Below, in pieces: positions 1 through 9,232 of a stretch of DNA of 53,034 nucleotides. How positions within the stretch are numbered: position 1 is the stretch's first letter; the number at the start of each line of letters is the position of its first letter. The notes under the pieces are model-generated. The model was not told the DNA's origin. It ran no database searches and worked only from the letters and a program-made list of their open reading frames with translations. The stretch covers positions 1 through 53,034 of the forward strand of contig NZ_QGDQ01000032.1 in assembly GCF_003149145.1 (NCBI RefSeq), written 5' to 3'. The DNA is from Quadrisphaera granulorum. Lineage in GTDB: Bacteria > Actinomycetota > Actinomycetes > Actinomycetales > Quadrisphaeraceae. Made by a program: the position numbers and the translations under genes.

Positions 1-798
1 CAAGGGCCCCACCGCAGTCGCGGTGGGGCCCTTCTGGCGTCGATGGTCGACATCGGCGGTGACGCCAACATCGACATCAGAAGCGACGCGCAACATGTGG
101 TCGGCGCGGACCTCGGCGCGTCTGCGGGTCAGCAGCGCGTACTGGGCGATGCCGGGCAGCTTGACCCCTGCGGCGTGGGTCTGGGCGGGGCTGACGGGTA
201 CCGCGCGCAGGTGACGGTGCTCGCGGCGTCCGTGACCGGATTCTTCCTGCTGCCAGCAGCACCTGCCCGGCCTGGCGCCGTTGATGCCGCCCTCGTGCTC
301 GACGCCCTCGTGCCCCTCGGCCTGGTCGCCGGACTGGTCGCCGGACTGGTCGCCGGACTGGTCCTCGGGGCGGTAGGTGGGGTTGGCGTGGCCGGGGTGG
401 GAGGGGGCGTCGGCGCTGAGCAGGTTCATGGCGTGGGCGGCCAGGGTGGGGTTGTTGCCTTTGATGACCATGAGGTAGTGCCCGCCGGAGCCCAGGATGG
501 TGGCGGCGGTGGCGACGCTGGTGTGGGCGGCGTCAGCGGTGACGGTGTACCCCCGCAGGTCCATCTCGCGCAGCAGGGCGCGGGCGGTGGGGCCCTCACC
601 GGTCTTCTTGCGGCGGGCGGTGGCCGCCTTGGTGCTGACCGCCGAGCCCTTGAGCTGGGTTCGGGATTCGGCGTCAAGGACGTGGCGTTGGGTCAGCACC
701 AGACGCCCTTGGCCCTGGTGGGGGTGGGTGACCATGGCGACCAGGAACGGTGCGGGCCCGCCGGTGGGGGCTGCGCCGTCGGGTAGCCCCGGCCCGTT
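1..798 (-). pseudogene. ISAs1-type transposase remnant
   Basis: One minus-strand frame is open from about 798 to the left window edge. It holds the ISAs1-family core: a stretch like LVLTQRHVLDAESRTQLKG, then VTADAAHTS (second catalytic Asp region), then HYLMVIKGNNPTL, and further on a HGRREHR segment matching the family's HGR-E motif. The N-terminal part of the transposase (helical region and DGK-type start of the DDE fold) is missing and is replaced by the IS1182-type fragment on the other strand. After about position 115 family resemblance fades and the frame runs through the hairpin at 2-33. A 12-base unit is repeated three times near 321-357, giving a D-Q-S-G repeat in the protein. Such transposases move their own DNA; this copy lacks both ends and is probably dead. 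Family assignment is by motif recognition only. Confidence 0.7.
2..33. terminator. Perfect hairpin, probable terminator of a gene left of the window
   Basis: Two 14-base arms (2-15 and 20-33) pair perfectly around a 4-base loop AGTC. The arms contain the GGGCCCC block that recurs in the terminator behind fabF. It sits inside the apparent end of the ISAs1-type reading frame, which suggests the remnant's real homology stops before here. Confidence 0.6.
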
Positions 799-810
799 GC
801 CGAGCCGGGG

Positions 811-1287
811 CCCCACCTCACCCGCCAGGTCACCTGCCCGCAGGGCGCCGCGAGCGCGCGGTGGATGCCGGCGACCCAACGCGGCACGCAGGTCGTCGTG
901 GTGCAGTTCGCCGCCTCGACCTGTGACCCGTGTCCGGTGCGGGCGCTGTGCACCACCTCGAAATCGACCACGATCGGCAGGCAGCTGACCCTGCCACCGC
1001 AGGAGGTCTACGAGGTCCAACAAGCTGGGCGCGCGGCGCAGGCGAGCAGGCACTGGCAGCACCGGTACGCCACCCGGGCGGGGGTGGAGGGCACCATCAA
1101 GCAGGCGGTCGCGGTGACCGGGATCCGCCGCGCCCGCTACCGCGGGCTGGACAAGACCCGACTGCAGCACCAGTTCGCCGCGACCGCGATCAACCTCGTC
1201 CGCCTAGACGCCTACTGGAACGCCCGGCCTGCGGAGCGGGCCAGGACCACGCACCTGGCCCGCCTGGAGCTCACCCTCGCCGCCTGA
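811..1287 (+). pseudogene. IS1182-type transposase, C-terminal fragment
   Basis: The frame is open from 787 to the TGA at 1285-1287. Homology to actinobacterial IS1182/DDE transposases appears to begin at VTCPQG (about 829), ahead of the first ATG at 865. It continues through C-x2-CPVRALCT (zinc-like cysteine block), RYATRAGVEGTIKQAV and RARYRGLDKTRLQHQFAATAINLVRLDAYW, which is the usual C-terminal end of the family. The N-terminal DNA-binding half and the first catalytic aspartates are absent, so this is a remnant of roughly one third of a full transposase. It abuts an opposite-strand ISAs1-type remnant, so at least two insertion or deletion events are recorded in about 1.3 kb. Confidence 0.75.
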
Positions 1288-1439
1288 CGAATTGACCAAC
1301 AGGATCGGTGGCGGCACCAAACCAGCCCAAAGCGACGCTGTTGACGAGGCGGAGCGGGCCAATTGAGACACCTTTGACAGGACAAAGTTTGCTGTAATCA
1401 AGCGACAGCGGAGAGTAGTGAAGACAATCTGAGGACAAA

Positions 1440-1475
1440 CCGGTGACCTGCGGAGGTATCTCCGCAGGTCACCGG
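1440..1475 (-). terminator. Terminator of RNase P RNA
   Basis: A perfect 16-bp stem (1440-1455 with 1460-1475) encloses the 4-base loop GTAT. On the minus strand it lies directly behind the 3' end of rnpB and is followed by a short T-rich stretch (TTTGTCCT), as expected of an intrinsic terminator. Confidence 0.8.
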
Positions 1476-1487
1476 CCGTTTGACGGG

Positions 1488-1926
1488 CGAGTCAGCCTGT
1501 ACGCCGGGTCCTGTCCTGGTGACCGGCGAGCCGGTCGCCAGGGGCGGCCATCCATCTCGGGACGACGTTGCCGCCGTCCTCATCGCTCCCGTCCCACGAG
1601 GGGCCGGTCGCAGTCGCGGCCTACCCGGGAGCTCGGGCGGGCAGCCCTCGAACGCTCCCTGTCTGGCCTTGCTCCGGGTGGGGTTTACCGAGCCACCCCC
1701 GTCACCGGGGGTGCTGGTGGTCTCTTGCACCACCGTTTCACCCTTACCTCAGTCCCTCCGGCGAGCCGGAAGAGCCGTGGCGGTCTGTTTTCTGTGGCAC
1801 TGTCCCGCGGGTTGCCCCGGGTGGGTGTTACCCACCACCCTGCCCTGCGGAGCCCGGACGTTCCTCGGCGGTGAGCCCCTCGCGAGGCCCTCCGACGCGG
1901 CCGCCCGGCTGGCTCGTCCGCTCGGG
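1488..1926 (-). ncRNA. rnpB: RNase P RNA, bacterial type A
   Basis: This is the catalytic RNA of RNase P, which cuts the 5' leader from precursor tRNAs. Read on the minus strand it has the 5' universal block GAGGAACGTCCGGGCTCC (complement of 1849-1866), the ACAGAAAACAGACCGCC core (complement of about 1781-1797), the GGTAAGGGTGAAACGGTG element and the GAGACCACC segment of type A RNAs. Near the 3' end is the typical ...ACAGGCTGACTCGCCCGTC before the terminator. The length, about 440 bases, suits actinobacteria. Ends are estimated from the region where helix P1 should close and may be off by several bases. Short spurious reading frames overlap this region. Confidence 0.92.
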
Positions 1927-1973
1927 CAGCCTAGACGAGCCCCGCGCAGGCTCGCGCACTACTGTTCGCGCCC

Positions 1974-2771
1974 GTGCTCCTGCTCCTGCCGCCCTCGGAG
2001 CGCAAGCTCCCCGCCCGCGCCGGGCGGGCCAGCGCCCCCGTCGACCTCGGCGCCCTGTCGTGGCCGCAGCTAGCCGACGCCCGCGAGCGCGTGCTGGAGG
2101 CGGCCGCTGCCGTGGCGGACGATCCGGCAGCGATCGGGGCCAGCGCGTCGCTCGCCGAGGAGGTCGCCCGCAACGGCCGCTGGCGCACCGAACCGGCGCA
2201 CGCCGCCGCGATGCTGTTCACGGGCGTGCTGTTCGAGGCGCTGGGCCTGGCGTCGCTGCCGAGGGGTGCCGCGGCCCGCGCCGCGGAACGCGTGCTCGTC
2301 GTCTCCGCCGCCTATGGACTCCTGCGCTCGAGCGACCGCGTGCCCGCGCACCGGCTGTCGATGGGCACCGACCTGCCCGGCGTCGGACAGCTCGCCGCCC
2401 ATTGGCGCCCCCACCTCACCCCCGTCCTTGACGAGCTGGTCGCCCAGCCCGGCCAGGTGGTGCTCGATTGCCGCTCCGCGGCCTATGCCGCTGCGTGGAA
2501 GCCCTCCCGAGAGCTAGCCGGTCGCGTGGTGGCCGTGCGCGTCTTCCGCGAGACCAACGGCCCGGACGGCCCGATCCGCACGGTGGTCAGCCACGACGCG
2601 AAGCGCACCCGCGGCGAGCTCGCCCGGCACCTGCTGCTGCGCCGCCGCAAGGAGCCCGACTCCCCCGAGACCCTCGCGGCCGCGGCAGCGGAGGCCTTCG
2701 AGGTGGAGCTCGCTCCCGCCGCACCCGGTCGCGTCCGCCACCTCGACGTCATCCTGCGGGGCACGCTGTGA
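1974..2771 (+). CDS. yaaA: Peroxide stress protein YaaA (DUF328)
   Basis: 265 aa. The start MLLLLPPSERKLPA fits the family's MLxLLxPSExK beginning. Other recognisable parts are LFTGVLFEALGL (about 80-92), the ILSAAYGLLR-like segment (VVSAAYGLLRSSDRVPAHRL, about 107-125), and the C-terminal block with FRETN and VVSHDAKRTRGELARHLL. YaaA proteins bind DNA and limit iron-driven oxidative damage in E. coli; a role here is inferred from family. The GTG start has no Shine-Dalgarno; a TACTGT hexamer lies 14 to 9 bases upstream, so the mRNA may have almost no leader. The stop codon overlaps the GTG of the following permease (GTGA), implying translational coupling. An upstream extension would run into rnpB. 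Confidence 0.85.
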   Translation: MLLLLPPSERKLPARAGRASAPVDLGALSWPQLADARERVLEAAAAVADDPAAIGASASLAEEVARNGRWRTEPAHAAAMLFTGVLFEALGLASLPRGAAARAAERVLVVSAAYGLLRSSDRVPAHRLSMGTDLPGVGQLAAHWRPHLTPVLDELVAQPGQVVLDCRSAAYAAAWKPSRELAGRVVAVRVFRETNGPDGPIRTVVSHDAKRTRGELARHLLLRRRKEPDSPETLAAAAAEAFEVELAPAAPGRVRHLDVILRGTL

Positions 2772-3967
2772 CCCGCCTGTGGCGCTGGCTGCCCGACGGC
2801 GCGCTCGTGCCGCTGCTCGCGGTGGTCGCGTCCGTCGTCGTCCTGATCACCGGGGCACTGACGCTCGGCCAAGCCGGCGACCTGCTCGGCCGCACGTGGA
2901 GCGTGCTGGTGTTCCTCCTGGCGGCCGCCGTGCTGGCGGAGCTGGCGGGCAAGGCCGGCGTGTTCGAGGTGGCCGCGGTGTGGGCCGCCCGCCACGGCGG
3001 TGGGCGGACGTGGCGGCTGTGGCTGCTCGTCGTCGCCATCGCCGTCGCCGCGACGATCACCCTCAGCCTCGACACCACCGCCGTGCTGCTCACCCCGGTG
3101 GTGCTCGCGCTGGCCCGACGGACGGGAGCGCCCGCGTCGGTCGGCGCGCTGCTGGCGCTGACGTGCGCGTGGCTGGCCAACACCGCCTCGCTGCTGCTGC
3201 CGGTCTCCAACCTCACCAACCTGCTGGCCCTCGGCGTGCTGGAGGGCGGGCCGGCCGGCGGGGACGTCCCGGCGTTCGTGGCGCTGACCTGGCGCCCCGC
3301 GGTGGTGGCCATCGTCGCGACCGTCGTCGTCCTCGCGGTGCTGCACCGCAAGGCACTGCGGACGGGGTACTCCCCGCCTCAGCCCGCCGAGGTGTCCGAT
3401 CCGGTGCTGCTCAAGGTGGCGGCGGCCGTGGTAGTGCTCGTGCTGCCTGCGCTGGCCATCGGCCTGGAGCCGTGGGCGGTGGCGGGGACCGCCGCGCTGG
3501 TGCTGGCGGCCGTGTTCGCGGTGCGCAAGCCAGCGGCGATGCACCCGGGCATGGTGCCGCTGCCGATGGCCATCTCCGTGCTGGGGCTGTTCCTCGTGGT
3601 GGAGGCCTTCAACCAGCACGGGCTGACGTCCGTGCTGGCTTCGGTTGCTGGCGACGGCGAGGGCTTCGTCGAGCTGCTGCGCCTGGCGGCCACGTCGGCC
3701 GCTGCCGCCAACGCCGTCGACAACCTGCCCGCCTACCTGGCGCTGCAGCCCCTTCTCTCCCCCGACGATCCGCTGCGTACCGCCGCGGTGCTCGTCGGCG
3801 TCAACGCCGGACCGCTCATCACCCCGTGGGGATCGCTGGCGGTGCTGCTGTGGGCGCGGGCGTGCCGCGCGGAGAACGTGCCCGTGCAGTGGGGCCGGTT
3901 CGCCCTGCAGGGGCTCGTGCTCGTGCCGGTGGTACTCGTCGCGGCGGTCGGCGCGCTCGTGCTGTGA
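2768..3967 (+). CDS. ArsB/SLC13-like ion permease
   Basis: 399 aa integral membrane protein with about ten to eleven hydrophobic segments. The stretch ITLSLDTTAVLLTPVVLALARRTG and the later NAVDNLPAYLAL / NAGPLITPWGSLAVLLW pair are the two re-entrant-loop repeats typical of the ArsB/NhaD/SLC13 (IT) superfamily. Members export arsenite or exchange Na+/H+ or dicarboxylates; no arsR, arsC or other arsenic gene is nearby, so the substrate is open. The GTG start at 2768 overlaps the yaaA stop and gives an N-terminus (MTRLWRWLPDGALVPLL) that leads straight into the first membrane helix. A longer upstream frame overlaps yaaA and is rejected. Confidence 0.8.
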   Translation: MTRLWRWLPDGALVPLLAVVASVVVLITGALTLGQAGDLLGRTWSVLVFLLAAAVLAELAGKAGVFEVAAVWAARHGGGRTWRLWLLVVAIAVAATITLSLDTTAVLLTPVVLALARRTGAPASVGALLALTCAWLANTASLLLPVSNLTNLLALGVLEGGPAGGDVPAFVALTWRPAVVAIVATVVVLAVLHRKALRTGYSPPQPAEVSDPVLLKVAAAVVVLVLPALAIGLEPWAVAGTAALVLAAVFAVRKPAAMHPGMVPLPMAISVLGLFLVVEAFNQHGLTSVLASVAGDGEGFVELLRLAATSAAAANAVDNLPAYLALQPLLSPDDPLRTAAVLVGVNAGPLITPWGSLAVLLWARACRAENVPVQWGRFALQGLVLVPVVLVAAVGALVL

Positions 3968-3991
3968 GCGGCGCAGCCAGTCGGCCGCCGC

Positions 3992-4762
3992 TCAGCGGAC
4001 GAAGGACTCCACCCGGGCCACGAACCTCGCCGGGTCAGCCAGGTGCGGGTAGTGCGTCGGCGGCTGCCAGACCTCCTGCACCGCGTGGGGGATCGCCTGC
4101 TGCAGCCACTGCGCGTACTCGGGCCCCGCGTCCAGACCGGTGATGACGAGGTACGGCACATCGGCGGGAACCTTCGTCAGCTCGCCCACCAGCTGGGAGA
4201 CCTCCTCCGGGGAGCCCTCCAGCAGGATGCGCCAGACCCCGAGGACGACGTCCTGCTTCGGCGCGCGGATCTTGTCGAGCCGGGCCTTCTCGGAGGCGTC
4301 GAGGGCACCCGACATCTGCGCGAACATCCCCTCGATGAAGAGCGGGAACTGCTCGCCGCGGAGCATGCCGTCGGCCTGCAAGACCTGCTGCTGCATGGCT
4401 GCCAGATGGAGGGGTTGGTCGACGTTGACGACGGCGCGGGCGGGGAACAGCGCTCCGTAGGCCGTTGCCACAATGCCGCCCATCGAATGCCCGACGACCA
4501 CGGGGCGCCCCTCGGGGAGTCCGTCTTCGGAGAGACTGCGAGCGGCGCACACGTGCAGGACCGTGTCGTGCACGTCCGCCGCCAGCGTCGGGATGTCGTA
4601 GGGCTCCGCGGCCTCTGACTCACCGTGGCCCCGCACGTCGACGCGGAGCACGGTGAAGCTGTCGGTGAGGTCGATCGGGTCCCAGCTGCGACGGTCCTCG
4701 GTGATGCCGTGCACCAGCACGAGCAGCGGACCGGAACCGGCGACGTCGTGGGCGAGGATCAT
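3992..4762 (-). CDS. Alpha/beta hydrolase
   Basis: 256 aa. The fold starts at once: [17 protein letters not shown] (oxyanion HG motif), VDVRGHGES, then the nucleophile elbow GHSMGG (Ser, about residue 96), and a late [11 protein letters not shown] carrying the catalytic His. The acid is probably the Asp in [11 protein letters not shown]. Family members hydrolyse esters, lactones or related bonds; the substrate cannot be told. The start at 4762 ([14 protein letters not shown]) begins right before the first beta strand. A 58-residue upstream extension is open but low-complexity Pro/Arg-rich and unlikely. It converges with the permease, 24 bases apart. Confidence 0.85.
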   Translation of the reverse strand: MILAHDVAGSGPLLVLVHGITEDRRSWDPIDLTDSFTVLRVDVRGHGESEAAEPYDIPTLAADVHDTVLHVCAARSLSEDGLPEGRPVVVGHSMGGIVATAYGALFPARAVVNVDQPLHLAAMQQQVLQADGMLRGEQFPLFIEGMFAQMSGALDASEKARLDKIRAPKQDVVLGVWRILLEGSPEEVSQLVGELTKVPADVPYLVITGLDAGPEYAQWLQQAIPHAVQEVWQPPTHYPHLADPARFVARVESFVR

Positions 4763-5096
4763 GGCGTCATCCTGCCCTGTGGGCCGTGAAACAATCACCG
4801 CGCCGTCGCCACATGGTTGACCATCTAGGGTTGCCTGCTCCCGCTGCGGCGACCCCACGAGCTGAGGCCCTCCCGGCGGCGGGCGTCGCGGAGCGGGAGC
4901 TCTCGTGGGGGGAGCTGTGAGAGTTGGCCCCATCAACGCGCTCGATGTGCCCCATCAGCATGAGCACGCCGTCACGCCCAAGGGGCCAACCCCGCTGAGG
5001 CAAGGGGCCAACAGTTGCAGCTGCGTGCACGGACCCGTCCCTGGCGAGGGCATCCAGGTCAGCGCCTCGCCAGGGGCGCCCCGGGGAACCGACCGT
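4763..5096. other. Gene-free stretch of 334 bases
   Basis: No convincing coding region or RNA gene was recognised. It contains the hairpin at 5039-5075 behind the rhodanese gene, and a motif GTTGGCCCC (4923-4931) that recurs in inverted orientation as GGGGCCAAC at 4982-4990 and 5004-5012, allowing alternative pairings. The promoter of the alpha/beta hydrolase should lie near 4770-4810. Confidence 0.5.
5039..5075 (-). terminator. Hairpin behind rhodanese gene
   Basis: Arms 5039-5049 and 5065-5075 (CCCTGGCGAGG and its exact complement) form an 11-bp stem with a 15-base loop, about 20 bases past the rhodanese stop. There is no clear U-run, which is common for actinobacterial terminators. Confidence 0.5.
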
Positions 5097-5525
5097 CTAG
5101 GACTGCCGCCAGGGCAGACCTTCGGCGCGCCAGCCACTGACGCCGCGGTGGCCGTCAGCGTCGAGGTCTCCCTCGAAGCCGTCGAGCACGTTGAACGACC
5201 GCATCCATCCGGCGCGGGCGGCGGCGTCGGCCGCGGCCACGGAGCGGTGCCCCGAGCGGCACAGGAACATCACCTGCGCGTCCTTCGGTGCCACGTCCTC
5301 CAGCTCGGCGAGGAAGCGCGGGTTGTTCGCGCCGTCGGGGAACGTGGTCCACTCCAGCGCCACCACACGCCGGCCCAGCGGCGTGAGGTCCGGCAACCCG
5401 ACAAAGACCCACTCCGCGCTGGTCCGGACATCGACGAGGACGGCGCGGGGGTCGGCTGCCAGCACGTTCCACGCTTCGCGGGGCGTGAAGTCTCCGGCGC
5501 GGGCGTGGAAGGCGCTGCCAGTCAT
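5097..5525 (-). CDS. Rhodanese-like domain protein
   Basis: 142 aa single-domain protein. It has the rhodanese start FTPREAWNVLAADPRAVLVDVRTSAEW (about 14-39), and the active loop FLCRSGHRS (about 88-96) with catalytic Cys followed by the six-residue loop that holds a persulfide or thiosulfate sulfur; the end NVLDGFEGDLDADGHRG matches the family end. Such proteins carry sulfane sulfur to acceptors in the cytoplasm. A GATGAT hexamer 12 to 7 bases before the ATG suggests a very short or absent leader. It is followed by a hairpin and preceded, after 43 bases, by the zinc-ribbon gene on the same strand. Confidence 0.88.
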   Translation of the reverse strand: MTGSAFHARAGDFTPREAWNVLAADPRAVLVDVRTSAEWVFVGLPDLTPLGRRVVALEWTTFPDGANNPRFLAELEDVAPKDAQVMFLCRSGHRSVAAADAAARAGWMRSFNVLDGFEGDLDADGHRGVSGWRAEGLPWRQS

Positions 5526-5568
5526 CGGACCATCATCGGCCCCTTCGCCGGCCCCAACCCAGCCCCCG

Positions 5569-6321
5569 TCATCGACGCAGTTCGGGGTCAGGTGATCGGA
5601 CCAGGATCCTGTCGCACTCCTCGCACTGCACCACGTCGTCGGGCGCTGCGCCGGTGACGACCCCCCGGAAGGTGCCGGTCAGCGGCAGACGGCACCCGCC
5701 GCACGTCTCACCGACCAGCGATGCAGCGCCCAGGCCGTCGCGGCGTTCACGGATCTTCTCGTAGAGGGCCACCAGGCCCTTGTCGAGCTGACCGATGGCG
5801 CCGGAGCGCTGCGCGCCGATCTGCTCGTGCTCCTGCCGGGCAGCGGTCAACGCGGTGTCGCGAGCGGCGAGAAGCTTAGCGCGCTCACCGGCGAGCCCCG
5901 CCGCGCGCTGCTCCAGCTCGGCGACGGCCTCGGCCGCACTCTCCTGGCGCTCCATGACCTCCAGCTGCGCGTCTTCCAGGGTGCGCAGGCGCCGTGTGAG
6001 GGCCTCGGCCTCGGCGAGCAGCTGCTGGAGCTCCTTGGCGGGCGTGCCGCCGGCAGCTAGGCGCGCGGACGTGCGCTCGGCGCGGGCCCGCACCTGCTCG
6101 ACCTCGATCTCCGCGCGGGTGGCTTCCCGCTCGACGTCGGAGGCCACCGTGCGGGCGGCCACCAGCTCGTCGCGCAGGGTGCGCTCTGTGGTCTCCAGCG
6201 CGGCCAACGCCGCGTGCTCGGGCAGCGTCCGCGCCCGGTGCACGATCTGCGCCAGCTTGGTGTCGAGGGCCTGCACGTCGAGCAGACGCCGCTGGTCGCG
6301 GGCGGGAGCGGTGAGCGTCAT
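5569..6321 (-). CDS. Coiled-coil protein with C-terminal C4 zinc ribbon
   Basis: 250 aa. Residues about 10-170 are a long heptad-rich coiled coil (many E, R, A, L), followed by a zinc ribbon with two Cys pairs, CGGC about 205 and CEEC about 231 (zf-RING_7 / C4-type family). Homologues are found next to Nif3-like genes across Actinobacteria; a nucleic-acid or protein-binding role has been proposed but the function is not established. ATG 6321 (MTLTAPARDQRRLLDVQALD) is the family-like start. It lies 7 bases behind the stop of the Nif3-like gene, so the two are one operon. A much longer frame upstream overlaps nif3 and is a shadow. Confidence 0.85.
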   Translation of the reverse strand: MTLTAPARDQRRLLDVQALDTKLAQIVHRARTLPEHAALAALETTERTLRDELVAARTVASDVEREATRAEIEVEQVRARAERTSARLAAGGTPAKELQQLLAEAEALTRRLRTLEDAQLEVMERQESAAEAVAELEQRAAGLAGERAKLLAARDTALTAARQEHEQIGAQRSGAIGQLDKGLVALYEKIRERRDGLGAASLVGETCGGCRLPLTGTFRGVVTGAAPDDVVQCEECDRILVRSPDPELRR

Positions 6322-6328
6322 CGGCGGG

Positions 6329-7174
6329 TCACCGTGTGGTCTCGGAAGGCGAAGGCACGTGGAAGCTCCAGGGATCGGACGAGCGGGTGGACACGGTGGT
6401 CGTGGCACTGAGGCCGAGACTCGCCAGGTGGGCGGTGAGGCGCTCGGCGGCGCCGTGCAGCCACGGCCATTCGCTGGCCCAGTGCGACACCTCGACCAGC
6501 GCGATGCCGGGCGCCTGCTCGCGGGCCTCGGAGGCGGGGTGGTGGCGCAGGTCAGCGGTGACGTAGGCGTCGACACCGGCGGCGCGCACGTCGGCGAACA
6601 GGGAGTCGCCGGCTCCGCCGCATACGGCCACCCGCTCGACGATCGCGTCCGGGTCTCCCGACACGCGCACGCCGCCGGCGGTGGCGGGCAGCCCCTGCGC
6701 CACCTGCTCGGCGAACGCCCGCAGCGGCAACGGCGGCTCCAACCGGCCGACCCGGCCGAGGCCGAGCGTCGCGTCGTGGGAAGCCGGCACCAGCGGCTCC
6801 AGGTCAACGAGCCCCACCACACGGGCCAGCGCGTCGGAGACCCCCGGGCGGGCGGAGTCCGCGTTGGTGTGGGCGGTGAAGAGCGCCACGCCCTCGCGGA
6901 TCAGGCGGTGCACCACACGGCCCTTCGGAAAGTTCGCCGCGACCGTCGAGGTGCCCCGCATCAGCAGCGGGTGGTGCGCCAGCACCAGCTGGGCGCCTGT
7001 CTCGATGGCTTCGTCGACGACGACGTCCACCGGGTCAACCGCCAGCAGCACGTGCTCGACGGGGGCGTCGGGGTCTCCGCAGACCAGCCCCGGGCGGTCC
7101 CAGTCCTCGGCCCACGCGGGCGGGTACAGCTCGTCGAGGACGGCGACGACCTGCGCCAGCGTCGGGGTACTCAC
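6329..7174 (-). CDS. Nif3-like dinuclear metal centre protein
   Basis: 281 aa. N-terminal [22 protein letters not shown], then [28 protein letters not shown] (metal-binding HH), [11 protein letters not shown] (His/Asp) and, near the C-terminus, [15 protein letters not shown] and [13 protein letters not shown] are the conserved metal-site and fold motifs of the YqfO/Nif3 (GTP cyclohydrolase I type 2-like) family, which forms hexameric toroids. The enzymatic role is unproven. The GTG at 7174 gives [18 protein letters not shown], the expected start; TACCCT lies 13 to 8 bases upstream, so the transcript is probably leaderless. First gene of an operon with the zinc-ribbon protein. Confidence 0.88.
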   Translation of the reverse strand: MSTPTLAQVVAVLDELYPPAWAEDWDRPGLVCGDPDAPVEHVLLAVDPVDVVVDEAIETGAQLVLAHHPLLMRGTSTVAANFPKGRVVHRLIREGVALFTAHTNADSARPGVSDALARVVGLVDLEPLVPASHDATLGLGRVGRLEPPLPLRAFAEQVAQGLPATAGGVRVSGDPDAIVERVAVCGGAGDSLFADVRAAGVDAYVTADLRHHPASEAREQAPGIALVEVSHWASEWPWLHGAAERLTAHLASLGLSATTTVSTRSSDPWSFHVPSPSETTR

Positions 7175-7181
7175 ACTGGCG

Positions 7182-7187
7182 AGGGTA
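7182..7187 (-). promoter_or_regulatory. -10 box of nif3-like gene (TACCCT)
   Basis: TACCCT on the minus strand, 13 to 8 bases upstream of the GTG start, places transcription initiation at or within two bases of the start codon. Confidence 0.5.
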
Positions 7188-7214
7188 TCCACCGACGGCA
7201 GGCACCAGAACCGC

Positions 7215-7260
7215 CGCCGGGGGTGGTGCGACCGGTCTCCCGGCCGCACCACCCCCGGCG
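7215..7260 (-). terminator. Terminator behind peptide-binding lipoprotein gene
   Basis: A perfect 16-bp stem (7215-7230 with 7245-7260) encloses a 14-base loop. It begins 12 bases past the stop of the binding-protein gene and before the nif3-like gene, separating two minus-strand units. There is no U-run. Confidence 0.7.
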
Positions 7261-7271
7261 TGAGCAGCGCG

Positions 7272-9002
7272 TCAGCTGGTGAAGCCGACGTCCTGCCAGG
7301 TGGTGCTCTCGAACAGCGACGGCCCGTAGTTCGCGAGGTTGCCGACGGCGCCCCACGCGTAGGGCTCCGCGAACAGCGGGATGGTGCTGTAGAGCGCGAT
7401 GAGCTTCTTGTCGATGTTGTTGGCCATCTCGATCCGCTTGGCCGGGTCGAACTCGGCGTTGGCAGCAGCCCAGTCGGCTCCGAGGGAGTCGTCGGTGATG
7501 CCCGGGAAGTTCTGGCCCGAGTCGGCCGGGTAGTAGATCGACTCCGTCGAGGAGATCGGGAACGGCGTGCCCTGCCACGCGAAGTACGTCGCGTCGAAGT
7601 TGCGGTTCTCGGTGTCGACGTACTTCACGAAGAAGTCGGCCGAGGGCACGCTGTCGATCGTCACCGTGAAGCCTGCCGCGGCCGTCTGCTGCTGCACCAG
7701 TGTGGCGATGTTCGCCGAGTTGGTGTTGTTGGACGGGATGACGAAGCGCACGTTGAGCGGCTTGCCGTTCAGGGAGGCCTTGTCTCCGTCGAAGGTGGCG
7801 CCGGCCTGCTCCAGGAGCTTCTTGGCCGCCGCCGGGTCACCGGTGAGGTTGGACGCCTGGTCGACGTAGCCCTGCTGACCGGGCACGAAGATGAGGTTGC
7901 CCAGGGTCTGCACGGGGCTGCCGACCTGACCCAGGATCGCGGCGGCCAGGGTCTTGCGGTCGAGCGCCGTGGCGAACGCCTGGCGGACGAGGGCGTTGGA
8001 GAAGACCTCGCTCTTGCCGTTGAGGGTGACGTGGCGGAAGGTCGGGCCGAGCGACCGCTGGACTACCGCGCCCTGCTTGCTCTCGACGGTCTTGAGGTTG
8101 TCGGCGCTGCCGTTGAGGTTGAACGCGTCGATCTCGCCGTTGGCGAAGGCCTGCCCGACGGCGTCGCGGCTGACGGTCTTGAAGACCAGCTGCTCGAGCT
8201 TCGGGGCGTCACCCCACCACTTGGGGTTGCGGGTGAAGGTCGCCGTGCCGCCGTTCGCGTCGAAGGTCTGGAGAATGAACGGGCCGCCGGAGACATAGGT
8301 CTTGCCGTCGGGCGCGAAGGGGCCGCTGGCCCACGCCTTGTTGAAGGCGTCAGGTGAGCTGTAGGCCCAGGCGGGGTACAGCCCTCTGAGGATCGAGGGC
8401 CAGTCGACGTTGACCTTGGCGAACGTGATCTTCACGTCCTGAGGTGTGGCGCCCTGGTCGACCGCCGAGACGTCCTGCCAGACGTTGGTGGTGGTCGGGG
8501 CGAACGCCGGGTCGACGCCGTTGAGCGCCTTCCAGTTCGCGGCCACGTCAGCGGCGGTGATCGGCGTGCCGTCGGACCAGACGGCCTTGGGGTTGATGGT
8601 GATCTCGACGATCTGCGGGTCTTGCGAGACCAGCTCGACCTTGGTCGCGTAGTCCGGGTCGGCGCTCCACTGCCCCTTCTCGTCGAACTTCACGAAGCTC
8701 GGAAGGAAGGTCGAGTCCACGAGCTGGTCGTCGACGGTGCCCGAGTCAGCCTGGAGGAGATTCCAGTTGGCGGGCAGGCTGTCGACGGGGAGCCGCAGCG
8801 TGCCGCCGTCCTTGACCTTGTCCCGGGCGGCCGCCGTCCAGCCGACGGCGGGCAGCTTGGCGAGCGCCGCCGACGCGGACGCCGATGACTCGGGCTCGCT
8901 GGTCTGCGACCCGGAGCTGGTGCAGCCCGCGAGCGCGAGCGCCGCAGCGACCAGGACGGCACCGGCACGAAATCTCCGGTGTGGTGTTCGCATGACACGC
9001 AT
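7272..9002 (-). CDS. ABC transporter substrate-binding lipoprotein, family 5 (DppA/OppA type)
   Basis: 576 aa. The N-terminus has basic residues, a hydrophobic stretch and the lipobox LALAGC (about residues 22-27), so it should be exported and lipid-anchored outside the membrane. A Ser/Ala-rich linker follows. The body shows family-5 features: [16 protein letters not shown] near the start, [35 protein letters not shown] and [26 protein letters not shown], and a late [19 protein letters not shown]-like segment. Family members deliver peptides, nickel or other solutes to DppBC-type permeases; the specificity is unknown. ATG 9002 is preferred because AGAGGG lies 9 bases upstream; 8993 also keeps the signal. 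It is divergent from the permease genes, an uncommon but functional arrangement. Confidence 0.88.
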   Translation of the reverse strand: MRVMRTPHRRFRAGAVLVAAALALAGCTSSGSQTSEPESSASASAALAKLPAVGWTAAARDKVKDGGTLRLPVDSLPANWNLLQADSGTVDDQLVDSTFLPSFVKFDEKGQWSADPDYATKVELVSQDPQIVEITINPKAVWSDGTPITAADVAANWKALNGVDPAFAPTTTNVWQDVSAVDQGATPQDVKITFAKVNVDWPSILRGLYPAWAYSSPDAFNKAWASGPFAPDGKTYVSGGPFILQTFDANGGTATFTRNPKWWGDAPKLEQLVFKTVSRDAVGQAFANGEIDAFNLNGSADNLKTVESKQGAVVQRSLGPTFRHVTLNGKSEVFSNALVRQAFATALDRKTLAAAILGQVGSPVQTLGNLIFVPGQQGYVDQASNLTGDPAAAKKLLEQAGATFDGDKASLNGKPLNVRFVIPSNNTNSANIATLVQQQTAAAGFTVTIDSVPSADFFVKYVDTENRNFDATYFAWQGTPFPISSTESIYYPADSGQNFPGITDDSLGADWAAANAEFDPAKRIEMANNIDKKLIALYSTIPLFAEPYAWGAVGNLANYGPSLFESTTWQDVGFTS

Positions 9003-9112
9003 GACCCAGGGCCCTCTCGACGATCCGTGGTCGAGCCTGATCACTCGACCAGAAGCATCTATGCCTGCTAGACCCCTCCCTCACAACCCCCCAGGGCACA
9101 TTTCTGGCCTCC

Positions 9113-9140
9113 GTCGCGAAAATCGACGGCGTTTCGTGAC
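9113..9140. promoter_or_regulatory. Imperfect inverted repeat in divergent transporter promoter region
   Basis: GTCGCGAAA (9113-9121) and TTTCGTGAC (9132-9140) are complementary but for one position, 10 bases apart, within the 230-base divergent region between the binding protein and the first permease. This is a plausible operator for a regulator that is not encoded nearby. Confidence 0.35.
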
Positions 9141-9232
9141 CTTCGCGGGTCGATCTGCACAATGGGGGCCACCATGGCGGGCGTCCCGGGGCCGACCATG
9201 CGGTCCGGCTGGAGAAGGGTGAGCGACACCAC

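Noticed and set aside
321-357. CRISPR-like short repeat
   Set aside because: Three directly adjacent 12-base copies without spacers; an in-frame protein repeat within a decayed transposase.
1443-2073. Several plus-strand reading frames across 1440-1930
   Set aside because: The region is the RNase P RNA on the other strand; the frames have no protein-like composition.
4177-4936. 58-residue N-terminal extension and overlapping frames at the alpha/beta hydrolase
   Set aside because: Pro/Arg-rich, no conservation; the hydrolase fold starts at the ATG at 4762.
5795-7282. Plus-strand frame of 495 codons
   Set aside because: Antisense to the zinc-ribbon and Nif3-like genes, which have strong family motifs.
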